From assembly GCF_002207765.1 (NCBI RefSeq), contig NZ_BDGJ01000168.1:62001-126000 (forward strand): DNA of 64,000 nucleotides, in the 5' to 3' direction. Origin of the DNA: Calderihabitans maritimus. GTDB taxonomy: Bacteria > Bacillota > KKC1 > Calderihabitantales > Calderihabitantaceae. The notes under the pieces were generated by a model, which was not told where the DNA came from, ran no database searches, and saw only the letters and a program-made list of their open reading frames with translations. Position 1 is the first letter of the stretch; the number at the start of each line of letters is the position of its first letter. A program made the position numbers and the translations under genes. This document shows positions 37,929 to 47,493 of the stretch, piece by piece.

Positions 37929-38845
37929 AATATGATTTAATTATTATAGGGGGAGGGCCTGCCGGATTGACGGCCGGATTATACGGTGCGCGAGGAGGAT
38001 TGAAAACCCTGCTTTTGGAGAAGGCGATGCCCGGGGGGCAGGCGGCATTAACGGACGTTATAGAAAATTTTCCAGGATTTCCGGAAGGGATTTCGGGGCC
38101 GGAATTGATGTTTAAATTTCAGGCACAAGCCCAGAAATTTGGATTGGAGATTAAAACGGCTGAGGTAACAGGAGTGGATTTTTCCGGTGCGAAGAAAGTT
38201 TTTGCTGGCGGCGAGCAATATGAGGCCAAGGCAGTAATTGTAGCCACCGGTGCCCGGGCGCGCGTCCTGAACGTGCCGGGAGAAGAGGAGTTCCGTGGGA
38301 GAGGTGTATCTTATTGCGCTACTTGCGATGGAGCCTTCTTCCGGGACAAAAAGGTAGCCGTTGTTGGCGGAGGCGATTCTGCTATTGAGGAAGCCCTATT
38401 TCTTACCAAGTTTGTTTCTGAAGTGGTGGTGATACATAGGAGAGATCAGTTGAGAGCCACCAAAATACTGCAGCAAAGAGCCTTTAACAATGAAAAGATA
38501 AGTTTCAGGTGGAATTCTGTAGTAGAGGAAATTTTGGGCGAACAAGCTGTTAGCGGCATCCGGCTGAAAAATATTCAGGACGGTACCATACAGGAGGAGA
38601 AGGTAGACGGTGTATTTGTATTTATCGGTACCGTTCCCAATACCGATTTTCTTAGAGGAACGGTAAAACTTAACGAGAAAGGTTATATTATTACAGATGA
38701 TTTCTTAACCACTTCGGTACCGGGAGTATTTGCAGCTGGTGATGTCAGAGAAAAGTTTTTACGCCAGGTTTCTACTGCCGTCGGGGACGGCGCGGTAGCC
38801 GCCATGGCTGCCGAGAGATACATTGCCGGAATGGATTTTAAATGA
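37925..38845 (+). CDS. trxB: Thioredoxin reductase
   Basis: 306 residues; FAD site GGGPAGLTAGLYGARGG, redox disulfide CATCDG, NADPH motif GGGDSAIEEALFL and C-terminal FAAGDV. It reduces thioredoxin with NADPH. The ATG at 37925 has AGGAGG upstream. It shares a promoter with a CsoR/CstR-like site, suggesting induction by copper or by reactive sulfur. Confidence 0.94.
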   Translation: MKYDLIIIGGGPAGLTAGLYGARGGLKTLLLEKAMPGGQAALTDVIENFPGFPEGISGPELMFKFQAQAQKFGLEIKTAEVTGVDFSGAKKVFAGGEQYEAKAVIVATGARARVLNVPGEEEFRGRGVSYCATCDGAFFRDKKVAVVGGGDSAIEEALFLTKFVSEVVVIHRRDQLRATKILQQRAFNNEKISFRWNSVVEEILGEQAVSGIRLKNIQDGTIQEEKVDGVFVFIGTVPNTDFLRGTVKLNEKGYIITDDFLTTSVPGVFAAGDVREKFLRQVSTAVGDGAVAAMAAERYIAGMDFK

Positions 38846-38931
38846 TGTTTGTTTAGCTTCGTATATTTTCCTTTCCCGGAGAAACACTAAAAAAGAGATA
38901 TTAGCTTATCCGGGGAAGGAGGTGTCTATAG

Positions 38932-39081
38932 GTGGCCGGTATTCAATGCTCGGTGGAAGAATGCGCCCACAACCAGAATATGAAATGTCATGCAGACACC
39001 ATTCAAGTTAGATCCGTGGGAGATAGAACGGTTGACAGTTCTGAGGGAACCTGCTGCGAATCCTTTAAGCCTCGCCGATAA
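38932..39081 (+). CDS. DUF1540 small cysteine-rich protein, 49 aa
   Basis: GTG 9 bases after GAAGGAGGTG. The product starts AGIQCSVEECAHNQNMKC and ends with a CCESF element; five cysteines and two histidines suggest a bound metal. This pattern is DUF1540, small proteins frequent in spore formers and of unknown function. Too short for most ORF callers. Confidence 0.8.
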   Translation: MAGIQCSVEECAHNQNMKCHADTIQVRSVGDRTVDSSEGTCCESFKPRR

Positions 39082-39090
39082 AGGGAGTTG

Positions 39091-39124
39091 GGGAAGTTCT
39101 GTTAGGAGCTTCCCTTATTTTTTT
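39091..39124 (+). terminator. Terminator after the DUF1540 gene
   Basis: GGGAAG, loop of about 12, CTTCCC, then TTATTTTTTT. Confidence 0.75.
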
Positions 39125-39156
39125 AAATGGCATTCACTTTAAACTGATAATTCCTA

Positions 39157-39185
39157 TTGACAAACCGGGAATTTTCTCTTAAAAT
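39157..39185 (+). promoter_or_regulatory. Promoter of copA
   Basis: Perfect TTGACA, 17 bases, TAAAAT (39180-39185). Confidence 0.8.
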
Positions 39186-39194
39186 GAATATAGC

Positions 39195-39211
39195 ATACCC
39201 CCGTAAGGTAT
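39195..39211 (+). promoter_or_regulatory. CsoR-like operator before copA
   Basis: ATACCCCCGTAAGGTAT: ATACC and GGTAT are inverted around a 7-base centre, 10 bases after the -10 and near the transcription start, so bound repressor would block initiation. Confidence 0.65.
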
Positions 39212-39231
39212 AATAAGGAGGATGAGAAGAA

Positions 39232-41673
39232 GTGGAAACTCGAGTTCAGGAGAAAAATCTTGCCACGGCTAGTTTTAAAGTTAATGGCATGACCTGCGCC
39301 GCTTGTGCCAGCCGCATCCAAAAAGGTTTAGCTAAACTGGAAGGGGTAGAGCAGGCTAACGTTAACTTTGCGGTTGAAAAGGCTAGCGTCCAATATAACC
39401 CAGAGAAGGTTGGATTGTCGGATTTTATTAAGACGGTAGAACAATTGGGCTATAGAGTTCCGGCAGAAAAAGTACAACTGGCTATTACGGGGATGAGCTG
39501 TGCCGCCTGCGCCGCCAAAATTGAGAAAAAACTTAATGGCCTCCCGGGAGTTAAGGCCGCCCGGGTTAACCTGGCCACCGAAAAGGCTACGGTTGAATTC
39601 ATCCCCGGAACGATTTCCGTCAAAGATATGATTGATGCGGTAGAACAGCTCAATTATGGTGCCCACCGGATTGATGATGATGCAGGGCGTGATGCAGAGA
39701 AAGAAGCTAGAGAAAGAGAGATACGCAGGCAAAAGATATTCTTTATATTTTCAGCTATCTTCTCCTTCCCGCTGGCCCTGTACATGTTTGGTGAATTACT
39801 AGGTATGCGGGGGGTCTGGCCTGATATTCTGTTCAATCCTTACTTCCAGCTGGTCTTGGCTACACCAGTGCAATTTATTGCGGGTTGGCAATTTTATAAG
39901 GATAGTTATATAACTTTGAAGAATAAAAGTGCCAACATGTCAGTTTTAATTGCCATGGGTACTTCGGCGGCGTATTTTTACAGTCTGGCAGTTACCTTTT
40001 GGGGTGATCGGTTCGGCCAGCATGAAGTCTATTACGAGACCGGGGCCATAATCATTACCTTGATTATCCTGGGTAAATTGCTGGAGGCTATTGCCAAGGG
40101 CAGGACATCTGAAGCTATTAGAAAACTTATGGGGTTACAGGCCAAAACGGCTCGAGTTATCCGTAATGGCCAAGAGTTAGACATTCCGGTTGATGAAGTG
40201 GAGGTAGGAGATATTGTAGTAGTCCGACCGGGAGAAAAAATACCGGTGGACGGCATCATCATAGAAGGTCATTCCAGTGTTGACGAATCCATGCTTACGG
40301 GAGAAAGCATCCCGGTAGATAAGAAACCGGGCGATGAAGTTATTGGCGCTACGGTTAATAAACACGGTTCTTTTAAATTTAAGGCAACCAAGGTGGGTAA
40401 GGATACAGCCCTAGCCCAGATTATCCGGTTAGTAGAAGAAGCTCAAGGTTCCAAAGCTCCTATCCAGCGGATGGCCGATGTAATATCTGCTTATTTTGTA
40501 CCGGCGGTGGTAGCCATTGCCGTAGTAACCTTCCTAATATGGTACTTTATTGTCGACCCTGGGAACTTTACGAGAGCTCTCATCAACTTTACTGCCGTGT
40601 TGGTGATTGCCTGTCCCTGCGCTCTAGGATTGGCTACTCCTACTTCAATTATGGTAGGTACCGGTAAGGGTGCTGAAAACGGAATTCTCATTAAGGGTGG
40701 AGAGTATTTGGAAAAAGCCCACAGATTAAATGCCATTATTCTCGACAAGACAGGTACCATTACCAAAGGGGAGCCGGAGGTAACTGATGTGGTGGGCCTA
40801 AACGAAATGAATGAAGAAGAAATCCTGCGGCTGGCGGCAATCGCGGAGAAGAATTCGGAACATCCCTTGGGGCAGGCCATTATCGCGGGGGCCAAGGCGA
40901 AAGGGATGGATATACCCGATCCTAACAATTTTAACGCTATACCCGGACATGGAGTGACCGTAGAGGTAGAAGGAAAACATATATTGTTAGGTAACCGCAA
41001 GCTGATGCGGCAGCACGGAGTAGAGATAGCTGAGGTCGAGGAGAAAGTACAGGAACTGGAGAATCAGGGTAAAACGGCCATGTTGATGGCCGTAGAAGGC
41101 AAAATGGCCGGAATTATAGCGGTGGCTGATACAGTGAAAGAGCATTCTCAAGAGGCCATAAAGGACCTTCAACGGATGGGCATCGAGGTGTGGATGATTA
41201 CCGGAGATAACCGCCGTACAGCGGAAGCTATTGCTAAGCAGGTCGGAATTAAGCATGTAATGGCCGAAGTTTTACCGGAGGATAAGGCTAATAAAGTACA
41301 GGAGTTAAGGCAGCAAGGCAAAGTGGTAGGAATGGTGGGAGACGGGATTAATGACGCTCCTGCCTTGGCTGCAGCCGATGTGGGGTTTGCCATCGGAACT
41401 GGTACCGATGTAGCTATGGAAGCGGCAGATATTACCCTTATACGAGGAGATCTGAGGGGGATTGTAGCCAGTATACAATTGAGTAAGGCCACTATGCGCA
41501 ACATAAAGCAGAACCTGTTCTGGGCTCTGGCCTATAACTCGGCCGGTATTCCGGTTGCCGCGGCGGGACTTTTGTCTCCAGTTTTGGCCGGTGCCGCTAT
41601 GGCTTTCAGTTCTGTGTCGGTCGTTACCAATGCTCTGCGACTGCGCCGCTGGCGGTTTAAGCCGTCCCACTAA
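39232..41673 (+). CDS. copA: Copper-exporting P1B-type ATPase
   Basis: 813 residues with two N-terminal HMA domains ([12 protein letters not shown] at ~20, [12 protein letters not shown] at ~87), eight helices, the metal-site [10 protein letters not shown], the phosphorylated Asp in [10 protein letters not shown], the HPLG nucleotide site and [10 protein letters not shown]. The CPC motif plus C-terminal N/MSS residues define Cu(I) export. GTG start with AAGGAGGATGAG. Regulated with copZ and trxB through matching operators. Confidence 0.95.
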   Translation: METRVQEKNLATASFKVNGMTCAACASRIQKGLAKLEGVEQANVNFAVEKASVQYNPEKVGLSDFIKTVEQLGYRVPAEKVQLAITGMSCAACAAKIEKKLNGLPGVKAARVNLATEKATVEFIPGTISVKDMIDAVEQLNYGAHRIDDDAGRDAEKEAREREIRRQKIFFIFSAIFSFPLALYMFGELLGMRGVWPDILFNPYFQLVLATPVQFIAGWQFYKDSYITLKNKSANMSVLIAMGTSAAYFYSLAVTFWGDRFGQHEVYYETGAIIITLIILGKLLEAIAKGRTSEAIRKLMGLQAKTARVIRNGQELDIPVDEVEVGDIVVVRPGEKIPVDGIIIEGHSSVDESMLTGESIPVDKKPGDEVIGATVNKHGSFKFKATKVGKDTALAQIIRLVEEAQGSKAPIQRMADVISAYFVPAVVAIAVVTFLIWYFIVDPGNFTRALINFTAVLVIACPCALGLATPTSIMVGTGKGAENGILIKGGEYLEKAHRLNAIILDKTGTITKGEPEVTDVVGLNEMNEEEILRLAAIAEKNSEHPLGQAIIAGAKAKGMDIPDPNNFNAIPGHGVTVEVEGKHILLGNRKLMRQHGVEIAEVEEKVQELENQGKTAMLMAVEGKMAGIIAVADTVKEHSQEAIKDLQRMGIEVWMITGDNRRTAEAIAKQVGIKHVMAEVLPEDKANKVQELRQQGKVVGMVGDGINDAPALAAADVGFAIGTGTDVAMEAADITLIRGDLRGIVASIQLSKATMRNIKQNLFWALAYNSAGIPVAAAGLLSPVLAGAAMAFSSVSVVTNALRLRRWRFKPSH

Positions 41674-41688
41674 AGTTTATTTTTCCTA

Positions 41689-41717
41689 TTGACAAAGCAG
41701 GAATTGTTACTTATAAT
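41689..41717 (+). promoter_or_regulatory. Promoter of copZ
   Basis: Perfect TTGACA (41689-41694), 17 bases, perfect TATAAT (41712-41717): a near-consensus promoter. Confidence 0.85.
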
Positions 41718-41734
41718 AGCAGCAAACCTGCCAG

Positions 41735-41750
41735 ATACCCCCGGCAGGTA
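41735..41750 (+). promoter_or_regulatory. CsoR-like operator before copZ
   Basis: ATACCCCCGGCAGGTA lies 17 bases after the -10. It also sits inside a longer inverted repeat, ACCTGCC...GGCAGGT, which could form a hairpin in the leader. Confidence 0.6.
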
Positions 41751-41811
41751 ACAGCTTTAATTGCTAGCTTAATTATTACGAATAAAATCTAACTACAGGA
41801 GGTGATTCCAG

Positions 41812-42042
41812 ATGCCCCATTGCTGTGGACCGGCTGTAGAAACCACTGTACTAAAGGTGGAAGGAATGTCCTGCGGCCATTGCAAAAATGCGGTGGAGAA
41901 CGCTCTTAAAGCCCTGGACGGAGTGCAGAAGGCAGAGGTGGATTTGCAAAGTAAAAAGGTAACCGTTACTTACACTCCGGGGAAAGTAAATTTAGACGCT
42001 ATGAAAAAGGCCATCGAGGATGCCGGATATGAAGTTAAATAA
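41812..42042 (+). CDS. copZ: Copper chaperone CopZ
   Basis: 76-residue HMA domain protein with the Cu(I) motif GMSCGHC and an additional N-terminal HCCG. It delivers Cu(I) to CopA. ATG 8 bases behind AGGAGGTGA. It has its own strong promoter, so it is not dependent on copA read-through. Confidence 0.94.
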   Translation: MPHCCGPAVETTVLKVEGMSCGHCKNAVENALKALDGVQKAEVDLQSKKVTVTYTPGKVNLDAMKKAIEDAGYEVK

Positions 42043-42501
42043 GAACAAGAGCCAGTGTTAACTGTGGGAGTGCCAGGAGAACTACCGAAAAACTAAAGGT
42101 CTTTTGGCACTCCTTTGCTATATTATATGTCGAGCATTTCTTCCGCCAGGAGGTATTCTTACCGTGCCCAGGACGTTATCGAGGATCAAATCTGGTCTGA
42201 CGGTTTCGAGCTTTCTTACCCCCTGAAACCTAACCAAAAGTATAATTTTCTAGCTAATTATGGCTGATAAAAAATTACCATCAGGGCAGGAATTTTGCTC
42301 GAGAAAAGAGAATAAGTTTATGGAATTGATAGAGGGCTTGTATTTTTGAAATCTAAAATATGATAGATAAAGGTTTATACATTTGTAAACGGGTGGGGTG
42401 TTCGACCCTTATTTTTACGAAAACCTATGTGAAAAACGTTACAAAAAATTGAGAGAAAAACAGGAAGCTGCTAGAAAACTTTCAGTTTAAGGAGGAAGAG
42501 C
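42043..42501 (+). other. 459-base intergenic region between copZ and the ccm cluster
   Basis: Contains a terminator-like repeat, GGAGTGCCA (42067-42075) and TGGCACTCC (42105-42113), with a long loop. An open frame at 42128-42268 (46 codons) has no ribosome site and no family. The remaining ~230 bases are AT-rich and probably hold the promoter for the next gene; I could not choose one with confidence. Confidence 0.5.
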
Positions 42502-43494
42502 ATGGTAAAAAGTCGGATTAAAAGGACCATAATTTCCATCTTAATTTCAGTTGTAATGGTAAGTTACTTTCTGACTCCGGCAGTAGCTGAAGAGAAGACC
42601 CTGACTATGAAGCAGCTATATTATTCTATCTGGCCGGAATATGACAAACCGCAAGTTTTGGTCATTTACACGGGTACTTTTGTAAATAACACGGGCCAAC
42701 CTTTTTCCGGTGAACTGGAGTATAACATTCCTAAAGGTGCCCAGATTAACATGGTATGTGAAACGGAGAAAGGCATGCTCTGCCAGCGGTACATTACCAA
42801 GGATATGGGCGATTATACCAAAGTCATTTGGAAGCCTTCTCGCACTATCCAGCCGGGTGAAGAATTTCCGGTTATGTTCGAATATTATATTGATTATTTA
42901 AAAGGGCAGGGACCTGAAAAATCTTTTGAGCATATTTTCCGGCCCGCATTTCCCATCGAGAATCTAAGTGTAGAAATTCGCCAGCCGGCGGATTCCAGCA
43001 ACTTTAAATTAGAGCCCGAACCCCAGGCTTCCCAGAATGATGTTCAGTCCGGCGTTCAGTTTACAAATTATTATTATTCTTTCACCAATTTAACTCCCGA
43101 AGATCAACTGACTTTCAAGGTCAGTTATACCCGGGAAACAAACAAGCCCTCGGTAACAACCAATACTAACACTAATAGCGGTGGACAGGCTGACACGGCT
43201 TCCGTTACTCCGGTCAACACTACGGTAATTGTACTTCTTGCTGCTTTTTTGATTGTTTTGGCTGCTTTTCTGGTTTATGCGATCAATGCCAACCGGGCGG
43301 GAACGGCTGCCCAAAGCTCGCGGTCTAAATCTAAGAAACGCGGCAAAAGTGGACCAACGGGTAAAAAAGCCGGAGGCTCGCAAGATAAGGAAGACCTTAA
43401 GAAGCAGAAAAGGAAATTAAGACAGATGTTGCTGGACGGGAAAATCAGTGAGGAAACATACCAACAGCTGCTTGCGGAGTTAGAGGAAGAGTAG
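42502..43494 (+). CDS. Exported bitopic membrane protein with SHOCT-like tail (paralogue of 46476-47480)
   Basis: 330 residues: signal peptide ending near ...TPAVA (residue ~28), a ~190-residue extracytoplasmic beta-rich domain (TFVNNTGQPFSGELEYNIPKG), a Thr/Asn linker, one helix (TTVIVLLAAFLIVLAAFLVYA) and a basic cytoplasmic tail ending in a short helical pair, MLLDGKISEETYQQLLAEL, like SHOCT. The same plan recurs in the gene at 46476. Both belong to the cytochrome c maturation cluster. Function unknown. ATG behind AAGGAGGAAGAG. Confidence 0.75.
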   Translation: MVKSRIKRTIISILISVVMVSYFLTPAVAEEKTLTMKQLYYSIWPEYDKPQVLVIYTGTFVNNTGQPFSGELEYNIPKGAQINMVCETEKGMLCQRYITKDMGDYTKVIWKPSRTIQPGEEFPVMFEYYIDYLKGQGPEKSFEHIFRPAFPIENLSVEIRQPADSSNFKLEPEPQASQNDVQSGVQFTNYYYSFTNLTPEDQLTFKVSYTRETNKPSVTTNTNTNSGGQADTASVTPVNTTVIVLLAAFLIVLAAFLVYAINANRAGTAAQSSRSKSKKRGKSGPTGKKAGGSQDKEDLKKQKRKLRQMLLDGKISEETYQQLLAELEEE

Positions 43495-43528
43495 GCTGGT
43501 TGGCAAGGTTCATAAAGTTTGAGGAGGT

Positions 43529-45529
43529 ATGGCAATGGCCGAACTGGGTTATTTATCACTTATCCTTGCCATTGGAGTCAGTATTTACGCCGTGGCCGGA
43601 TATATTATAAGTATTAAAACGCAAAACGAACGGCTCATGAACAGTGCCAAAGGGGGCGTGATGGCGGTAGCTTTTCTGACCACCGTGGCCTCCCTGATTC
43701 TCATTTATTTGTTAATAACTAGTAATTTTCAAATTAAGTACGTATACCATTATACCAGTAAAAATTTGCCGGTTTTTTATAAATTTGCTGCCTTTTGGGC
43801 AGGTAATGCCGGGTCAATGCTTCTCTGGGCATGGGTGCTGGCCATTTATACGGCCATCGTGGCTTATTCCAAGAAAAATCAGGAACTTGAGACGACCCCA
43901 TATGCTACTACCGTGCTGCTGATCAACAACCTATTTTTTCTCTTGTTGCTGGCTTTTGTTACCAACCCGTTTGAAAAGTGGCCGGGTGTTCCACCCGAAG
44001 GATCCGGGTTAAACCCCATGTTGCAAAATCCGGGGATGGTATTCCACCCGGTAACCTTGTATCTCGGTTACGTCGGTTTTGCCGTTCCGTATGCCTTTGC
44101 CATGGCAGCCCTAATTACCAGGAAAGTCGATGATACCTGGATCAAAATAACGCGTCGCTGGACGGTTATTGCCTGGATGTTTTTAAGTCTGGGCAACCTG
44201 TACGGTGGTCAATGGGCTTACGTAGAACTGGGTTGGGGCGGCTACTGGGGCTGGGACCCGGTAGAAAATGCCTCGTTTATCCCCTGGCTGACCGGAACCG
44301 CTTTCCTCCATTCGGTGATGATCCAGGAACGGAAGGACATGTTGAAAATTTGGAATATGGCTTTAATTATTGTTACCTTTGCCCTGACCATTTTCGGTAC
44401 CTTTATGGTTAGGAGCGGGGTGTTTGTTTCGGTTCACTCATTTGCCAACTCTTCTTTGGGAACCTGGTTTCTCGCCTTCCTTGGCATCATTTTGGTTGTT
44501 TCCCTCTACCTGCTGGTAGACCGGATTAACCTGTTGAAGGAAGGTAATGAATTCGAATCCTATATTTCCAGGGAGAGCAGCTTCCTGCTGAACAATCTTC
44601 TTCTGGTCGGATCTGCCTTTGCCGTATTCTGGGGCACCGTTTTCCCCATAATTTCCGAAGCCGTGAGGGGAGTAAAAGTAACCGTCAGTGTTCCATTTTT
44701 CAATCAAGTGAACGCTCCCATCCTTTTAGCCATGCTTTTTGTTATGGGTGTCTGTCCCCTGATTGCCTGGCAGAAATCTTCGTTGAAAAATCTGAAAGAT
44801 AATTTTCTTTATCCTGTACTTGTGAGTATAATCTTTGGAGTAGTCCTGTACTTTTTGCTGCCGGTGAAGAGAATCTACCCCATCATAGGTTTCAGCGTAA
44901 GCTTCTTTGTACTAGCCACGATCTTTTTGGAATTTTACCGCGGAGTTAAGGTGCGTCACCGGATGACCGGAGAGAATTATCTCACTGCTCTGTGGCGGCT
45001 TTCTGTACGAAACCGTCGCCGTTACGGCGGCTATATAGTCCATTTGGGCATTGTGATTATAGCCTTTGGCATTATTGCCTCTCATGCTTACAAACTGGAA
45101 ACCACCCAAACGGTTACTCCCGGCGAACAGATTACCCTGGGCAAGTACACTATGACTTACCAGGGTCTCAGGCAGCGTTATGAAGGGGAAAACGCCGTAG
45201 TTTATGCTGAAATGCCGGTAACCAAAGATGGAAAGTACGTAGGTACTATAGCACCGGAAAAAATATTTTATAAGACGTGGGATCAACCCTCTACCGAAGT
45301 GGCGATAATGGGCAGTTTGACCGAAGATTTGTATGTGGTGCTGGCCAGTTGGGACCAAGGGGGTAAGGAAGCGACTTTTGAAGTTCATGTCAACCCGCTG
45401 GTCAGTTGGATATGGATTGGAGGTTATGTGTTGATTTTAGGAACCATTTTTGCGGTCTGGCCCGGAAGAGGGAGCGAACTTGGACCCAAGTATTCAAGAG
45501 GAGTTGGACGCTATGCGGTTAAGGGTTAA
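43529..45529 (+). CDS. ccmF: Cytochrome c heme lyase subunit CcmF
   Basis: 666 residues, about fifteen helices. The heme-binding WWD-type loop is GWGGYWGWDPVENASFIPW, followed by FLHSVMIQERKDM. CcmF attaches heme to apocytochrome c in System I. GTG/ATG region: ATG at 43535 is an alternative; GAGGAGGTATGGCA lies before it. ccmH begins inside its 3' end. Confidence 0.92.
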   Translation: MAMAELGYLSLILAIGVSIYAVAGYIISIKTQNERLMNSAKGGVMAVAFLTTVASLILIYLLITSNFQIKYVYHYTSKNLPVFYKFAAFWAGNAGSMLLWAWVLAIYTAIVAYSKKNQELETTPYATTVLLINNLFFLLLLAFVTNPFEKWPGVPPEGSGLNPMLQNPGMVFHPVTLYLGYVGFAVPYAFAMAALITRKVDDTWIKITRRWTVIAWMFLSLGNLYGGQWAYVELGWGGYWGWDPVENASFIPWLTGTAFLHSVMIQERKDMLKIWNMALIIVTFALTIFGTFMVRSGVFVSVHSFANSSLGTWFLAFLGIILVVSLYLLVDRINLLKEGNEFESYISRESSFLLNNLLLVGSAFAVFWGTVFPIISEAVRGVKVTVSVPFFNQVNAPILLAMLFVMGVCPLIAWQKSSLKNLKDNFLYPVLVSIIFGVVLYFLLPVKRIYPIIGFSVSFFVLATIFLEFYRGVKVRHRMTGENYLTALWRLSVRNRRRYGGYIVHLGIVIIAFGIIASHAYKLETTQTVTPGEQITLGKYTMTYQGLRQRYEGENAVVYAEMPVTKDGKYVGTIAPEKIFYKTWDQPSTEVAIMGSLTEDLYVVLASWDQGGKEATFEVHVNPLVSWIWIGGYVLILGTIFAVWPGRGSELGPKYSRGVGRYAVKG

Positions 45530-46007
45530 CCGGCGGATTTTGGTATTATGGGTAACAATTTTCCTATTAATCCCCCTTACAACTCAGGGGTGGGCGGCCG
45601 GCGTCGTTGATGAAGAGCTTTTCAAAAAGATTGAAGCCAACCTGATGTGCACCGACGGGTGCGGAATGTACCTGAAGGCCTGTGATAATTATACTGCCCA
45701 GCAAATGCGTGAGGAAATCAGGCAGAAACTGGCGGAAGGAATGAGCGAAGAGGAAATTTACGGATATATGATAAGTATTTATGGTGAAGAAGTTATGGCC
45801 GCTCCTCCGCCCAACGTGCCGTTTAACATTACGGCATGGGTGACGCCTTTTCTAGCTATTCTAGGCGGTGGGCTGGTAATATACCTGGCCCTGGACAAGT
45901 GGGTATTCTACCGGGAACAGAACCGCCAGGCAGAGGAAGAACTGGATGAAATTGAGGCGGCAGAGTATGAGGAAATTTTGAATGAAGAAATGAAGAAGTA
46001 TTACTAA
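45513..46007 (+). CDS. ccmH: CcmH-family apocytochrome c thiol protein
   Basis: 164 residues: signal/anchor helix, then the CcmH domain (LMCTDGCGMYLKACDN, then GMSEEEIYGYMISIYGEEVMAAPP), one more helix at ~120-140 and an acidic cytoplasmic tail. Usual family motif is LxCxCGC; here the middle cysteine is Asp (CTDGC). It holds or reduces the CXXCH cysteines for heme attachment. The ATG at 45513 follows GAGGAG and overlaps ccmF by 17 bases. Confidence 0.85.
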   Translation: MRLRVNRRILVLWVTIFLLIPLTTQGWAAGVVDEELFKKIEANLMCTDGCGMYLKACDNYTAQQMREEIRQKLAEGMSEEEIYGYMISIYGEEVMAAPPPNVPFNITAWVTPFLAILGGGLVIYLALDKWVFYREQNRQAEEELDEIEAAEYEEILNEEMKKYY

Positions 46008-46046
46008 TTCGGTTAAGCTGTTATAAGAGACCGGGGAGGGATACTG

Positions 46047-46448
46047 GTGGAAATTCTTTTGGGGCTCATAATAGTGGGTGTGCCCGTGTTTCTGATTGGA
46101 TATCCTTTGATCAAAAAGGAAGAGCCGTCTTACAGAAAAGTTCGTTATAGCGATGAGGAAGATTCTTTGGAAAAGCAGAAGGAATCTGTCTTCACTACTT
46201 TAGGGGAAATAGAATTTGATTACCAGATGAAAAAACTTTCCGAAGAAGATTATCAATTTCTTAAAAATATGTATAAAAGACAGGCTATAAATATTTTGAA
46301 GGCACAGGAGGAGGAAGAAATGTCCCTTCTAGATCAGGAATTAGAAAGTGATGAACTGGAGGCTCAGATTGAGAAGGAGATTGAACTGGAAATAGAAAGA
46401 GAAGTCCAGTTGTTGCGGTATAGAGAGGGAGAAGGCAAGAAGGAGTAA
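46047..46448 (+). CDS. Small membrane protein resembling CcmI N-terminus
   Basis: 133 residues: one N-terminal helix, then a charged segment with FTTLGEIEFDYQMKKLSEEDYQFLK, which matches the cytoplasmic loop of CcmI/CycH. The C-terminal TPR half of CcmI is absent; instead the tail is Glu-rich coiled coil. It probably holds the maturation complex together. GTG start behind GGGGAGGG. Confidence 0.65.
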   Translation: MEILLGLIIVGVPVFLIGYPLIKKEEPSYRKVRYSDEEDSLEKQKESVFTTLGEIEFDYQMKKLSEEDYQFLKNMYKRQAINILKAQEEEEMSLLDQELESDELEAQIEKEIELEIEREVQLLRYREGEGKKE

Positions 46449-46475
46449 GAGCTTATGAAAGAATGAGGTGAATGA

Positions 46476-47480
46476 ATGTTGTTCTCGATCAAGAAGGTAA
46501 AAACGTTAGTTGTATTATGCCTCATTTTGGCGTTTGTTCTTTCAACAGGGGTGGCAGTTTTGGCCGAGGAAACTAAAACCGATTTTGAGAAACAGACATC
46601 ATCTGAGAGTTCTTTGTACATAGAAGTCGACCACCTGTACTTGATCCCGGTAGAGGAGGGTAAGCTGCAGGTAGGAGAGCGGGTTGTCTTTACTAATCCC
46701 GGGCAGGATACTATTGAAGGTCGAACGGTAAAATTCGATTTACCGGAAGGTTACAGTGAGTTGCAGTATGTGGAGGGAATAGACCGGGACGCAACAGAAG
46801 TAACAGATAACCAACTTACGGTTACCAGAGATTTCGCTCCCGGCCAGGCAACCTTAGGAATTAAATATTTACTCACTTCCACAACTCCCCATTATGTTCT
46901 GAAGAAAAGTTTTGATTATCCTACTAACGTGTTTTATATTGTTACAGCCCCAGAGGGAGTAGAAGTCACTGGAGATAAGATAGTAGATGCGGGAATCACG
47001 TCCCTGGGGGATCAAGACTACCGTTTCTACGTGGCGGAGAATTTGGTGCCAGGAGAAGCGATAGACCTGCGGGTTACGGTAGGAGTGCCTACCGGTGGTG
47101 GAGGCGGGAGCGTTATCCCCTCGTCATCTTCGATGAAATTTCACAGTCCGGCCCATATTCGCTTTTGGCGAGAATCGCCCTTTAGAGGGATGAATCCTCA
47201 CTTGTTCCTGGTTATAGTTATTTTGTTACCCACTGGATTTGCCGCTTACGGTATTTACCGCTGGAGAACGCAAAAGGCAGAATTAGAAAACGTTGATCCG
47301 GAAGAAGAGCTGTTCCAAAAACTCCTGGCTAAGCAAAAATCCTTGTTGGAAAAGATCAAGGAACTGGAGGAGCAGTTTTCTGACGGCAAGATAGATGAGG
47401 AGACTTATAAGGAGCTCAGAGACGCTTATAAACGGCGATTAGTTAATGTTAAGCTTAAGCTCAAGAAACTGGCCGGGTAG
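46476..47480 (+). CDS. Exported bitopic membrane protein with SHOCT-like tail (paralogue of 42502-43494)
   Basis: 334 residues: signal peptide (cleavage near VAVLA), beta-rich extracytoplasmic domain (VFTNPGQDTIEGRTVKFDLPEGY), a Gly/Ser linker, one helix near residue 245 and a coiled-coil tail with SDGKIDEETYKELRDAYK. Same plan and comparable size as 42502-43494, but with low identity by eye. The ATG follows GAGGTG. No known Ccm protein matches. Confidence 0.75.
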   Translation: MLFSIKKVKTLVVLCLILAFVLSTGVAVLAEETKTDFEKQTSSESSLYIEVDHLYLIPVEEGKLQVGERVVFTNPGQDTIEGRTVKFDLPEGYSELQYVEGIDRDATEVTDNQLTVTRDFAPGQATLGIKYLLTSTTPHYVLKKSFDYPTNVFYIVTAPEGVEVTGDKIVDAGITSLGDQDYRFYVAENLVPGEAIDLRVTVGVPTGGGGGSVIPSSSSMKFHSPAHIRFWRESPFRGMNPHLFLVIVILLPTGFAAYGIYRWRTQKAELENVDPEEELFQKLLAKQKSLLEKIKELEEQFSDGKIDEETYKELRDAYKRRLVNVKLKLKKLAG

Positions 47481-47493
47481 GAGGGAAGGGCCC

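Noticed and set aside
40491-41000. 169-aa antisense frame within copA
   Set aside because: Shadow frame of an obvious P-type ATPase; no ribosome site or family.
42128-42268. 46-codon open frame between copZ and the ccm cluster
   Set aside because: No ribosome site and no recognisable family; treated as intergenic.
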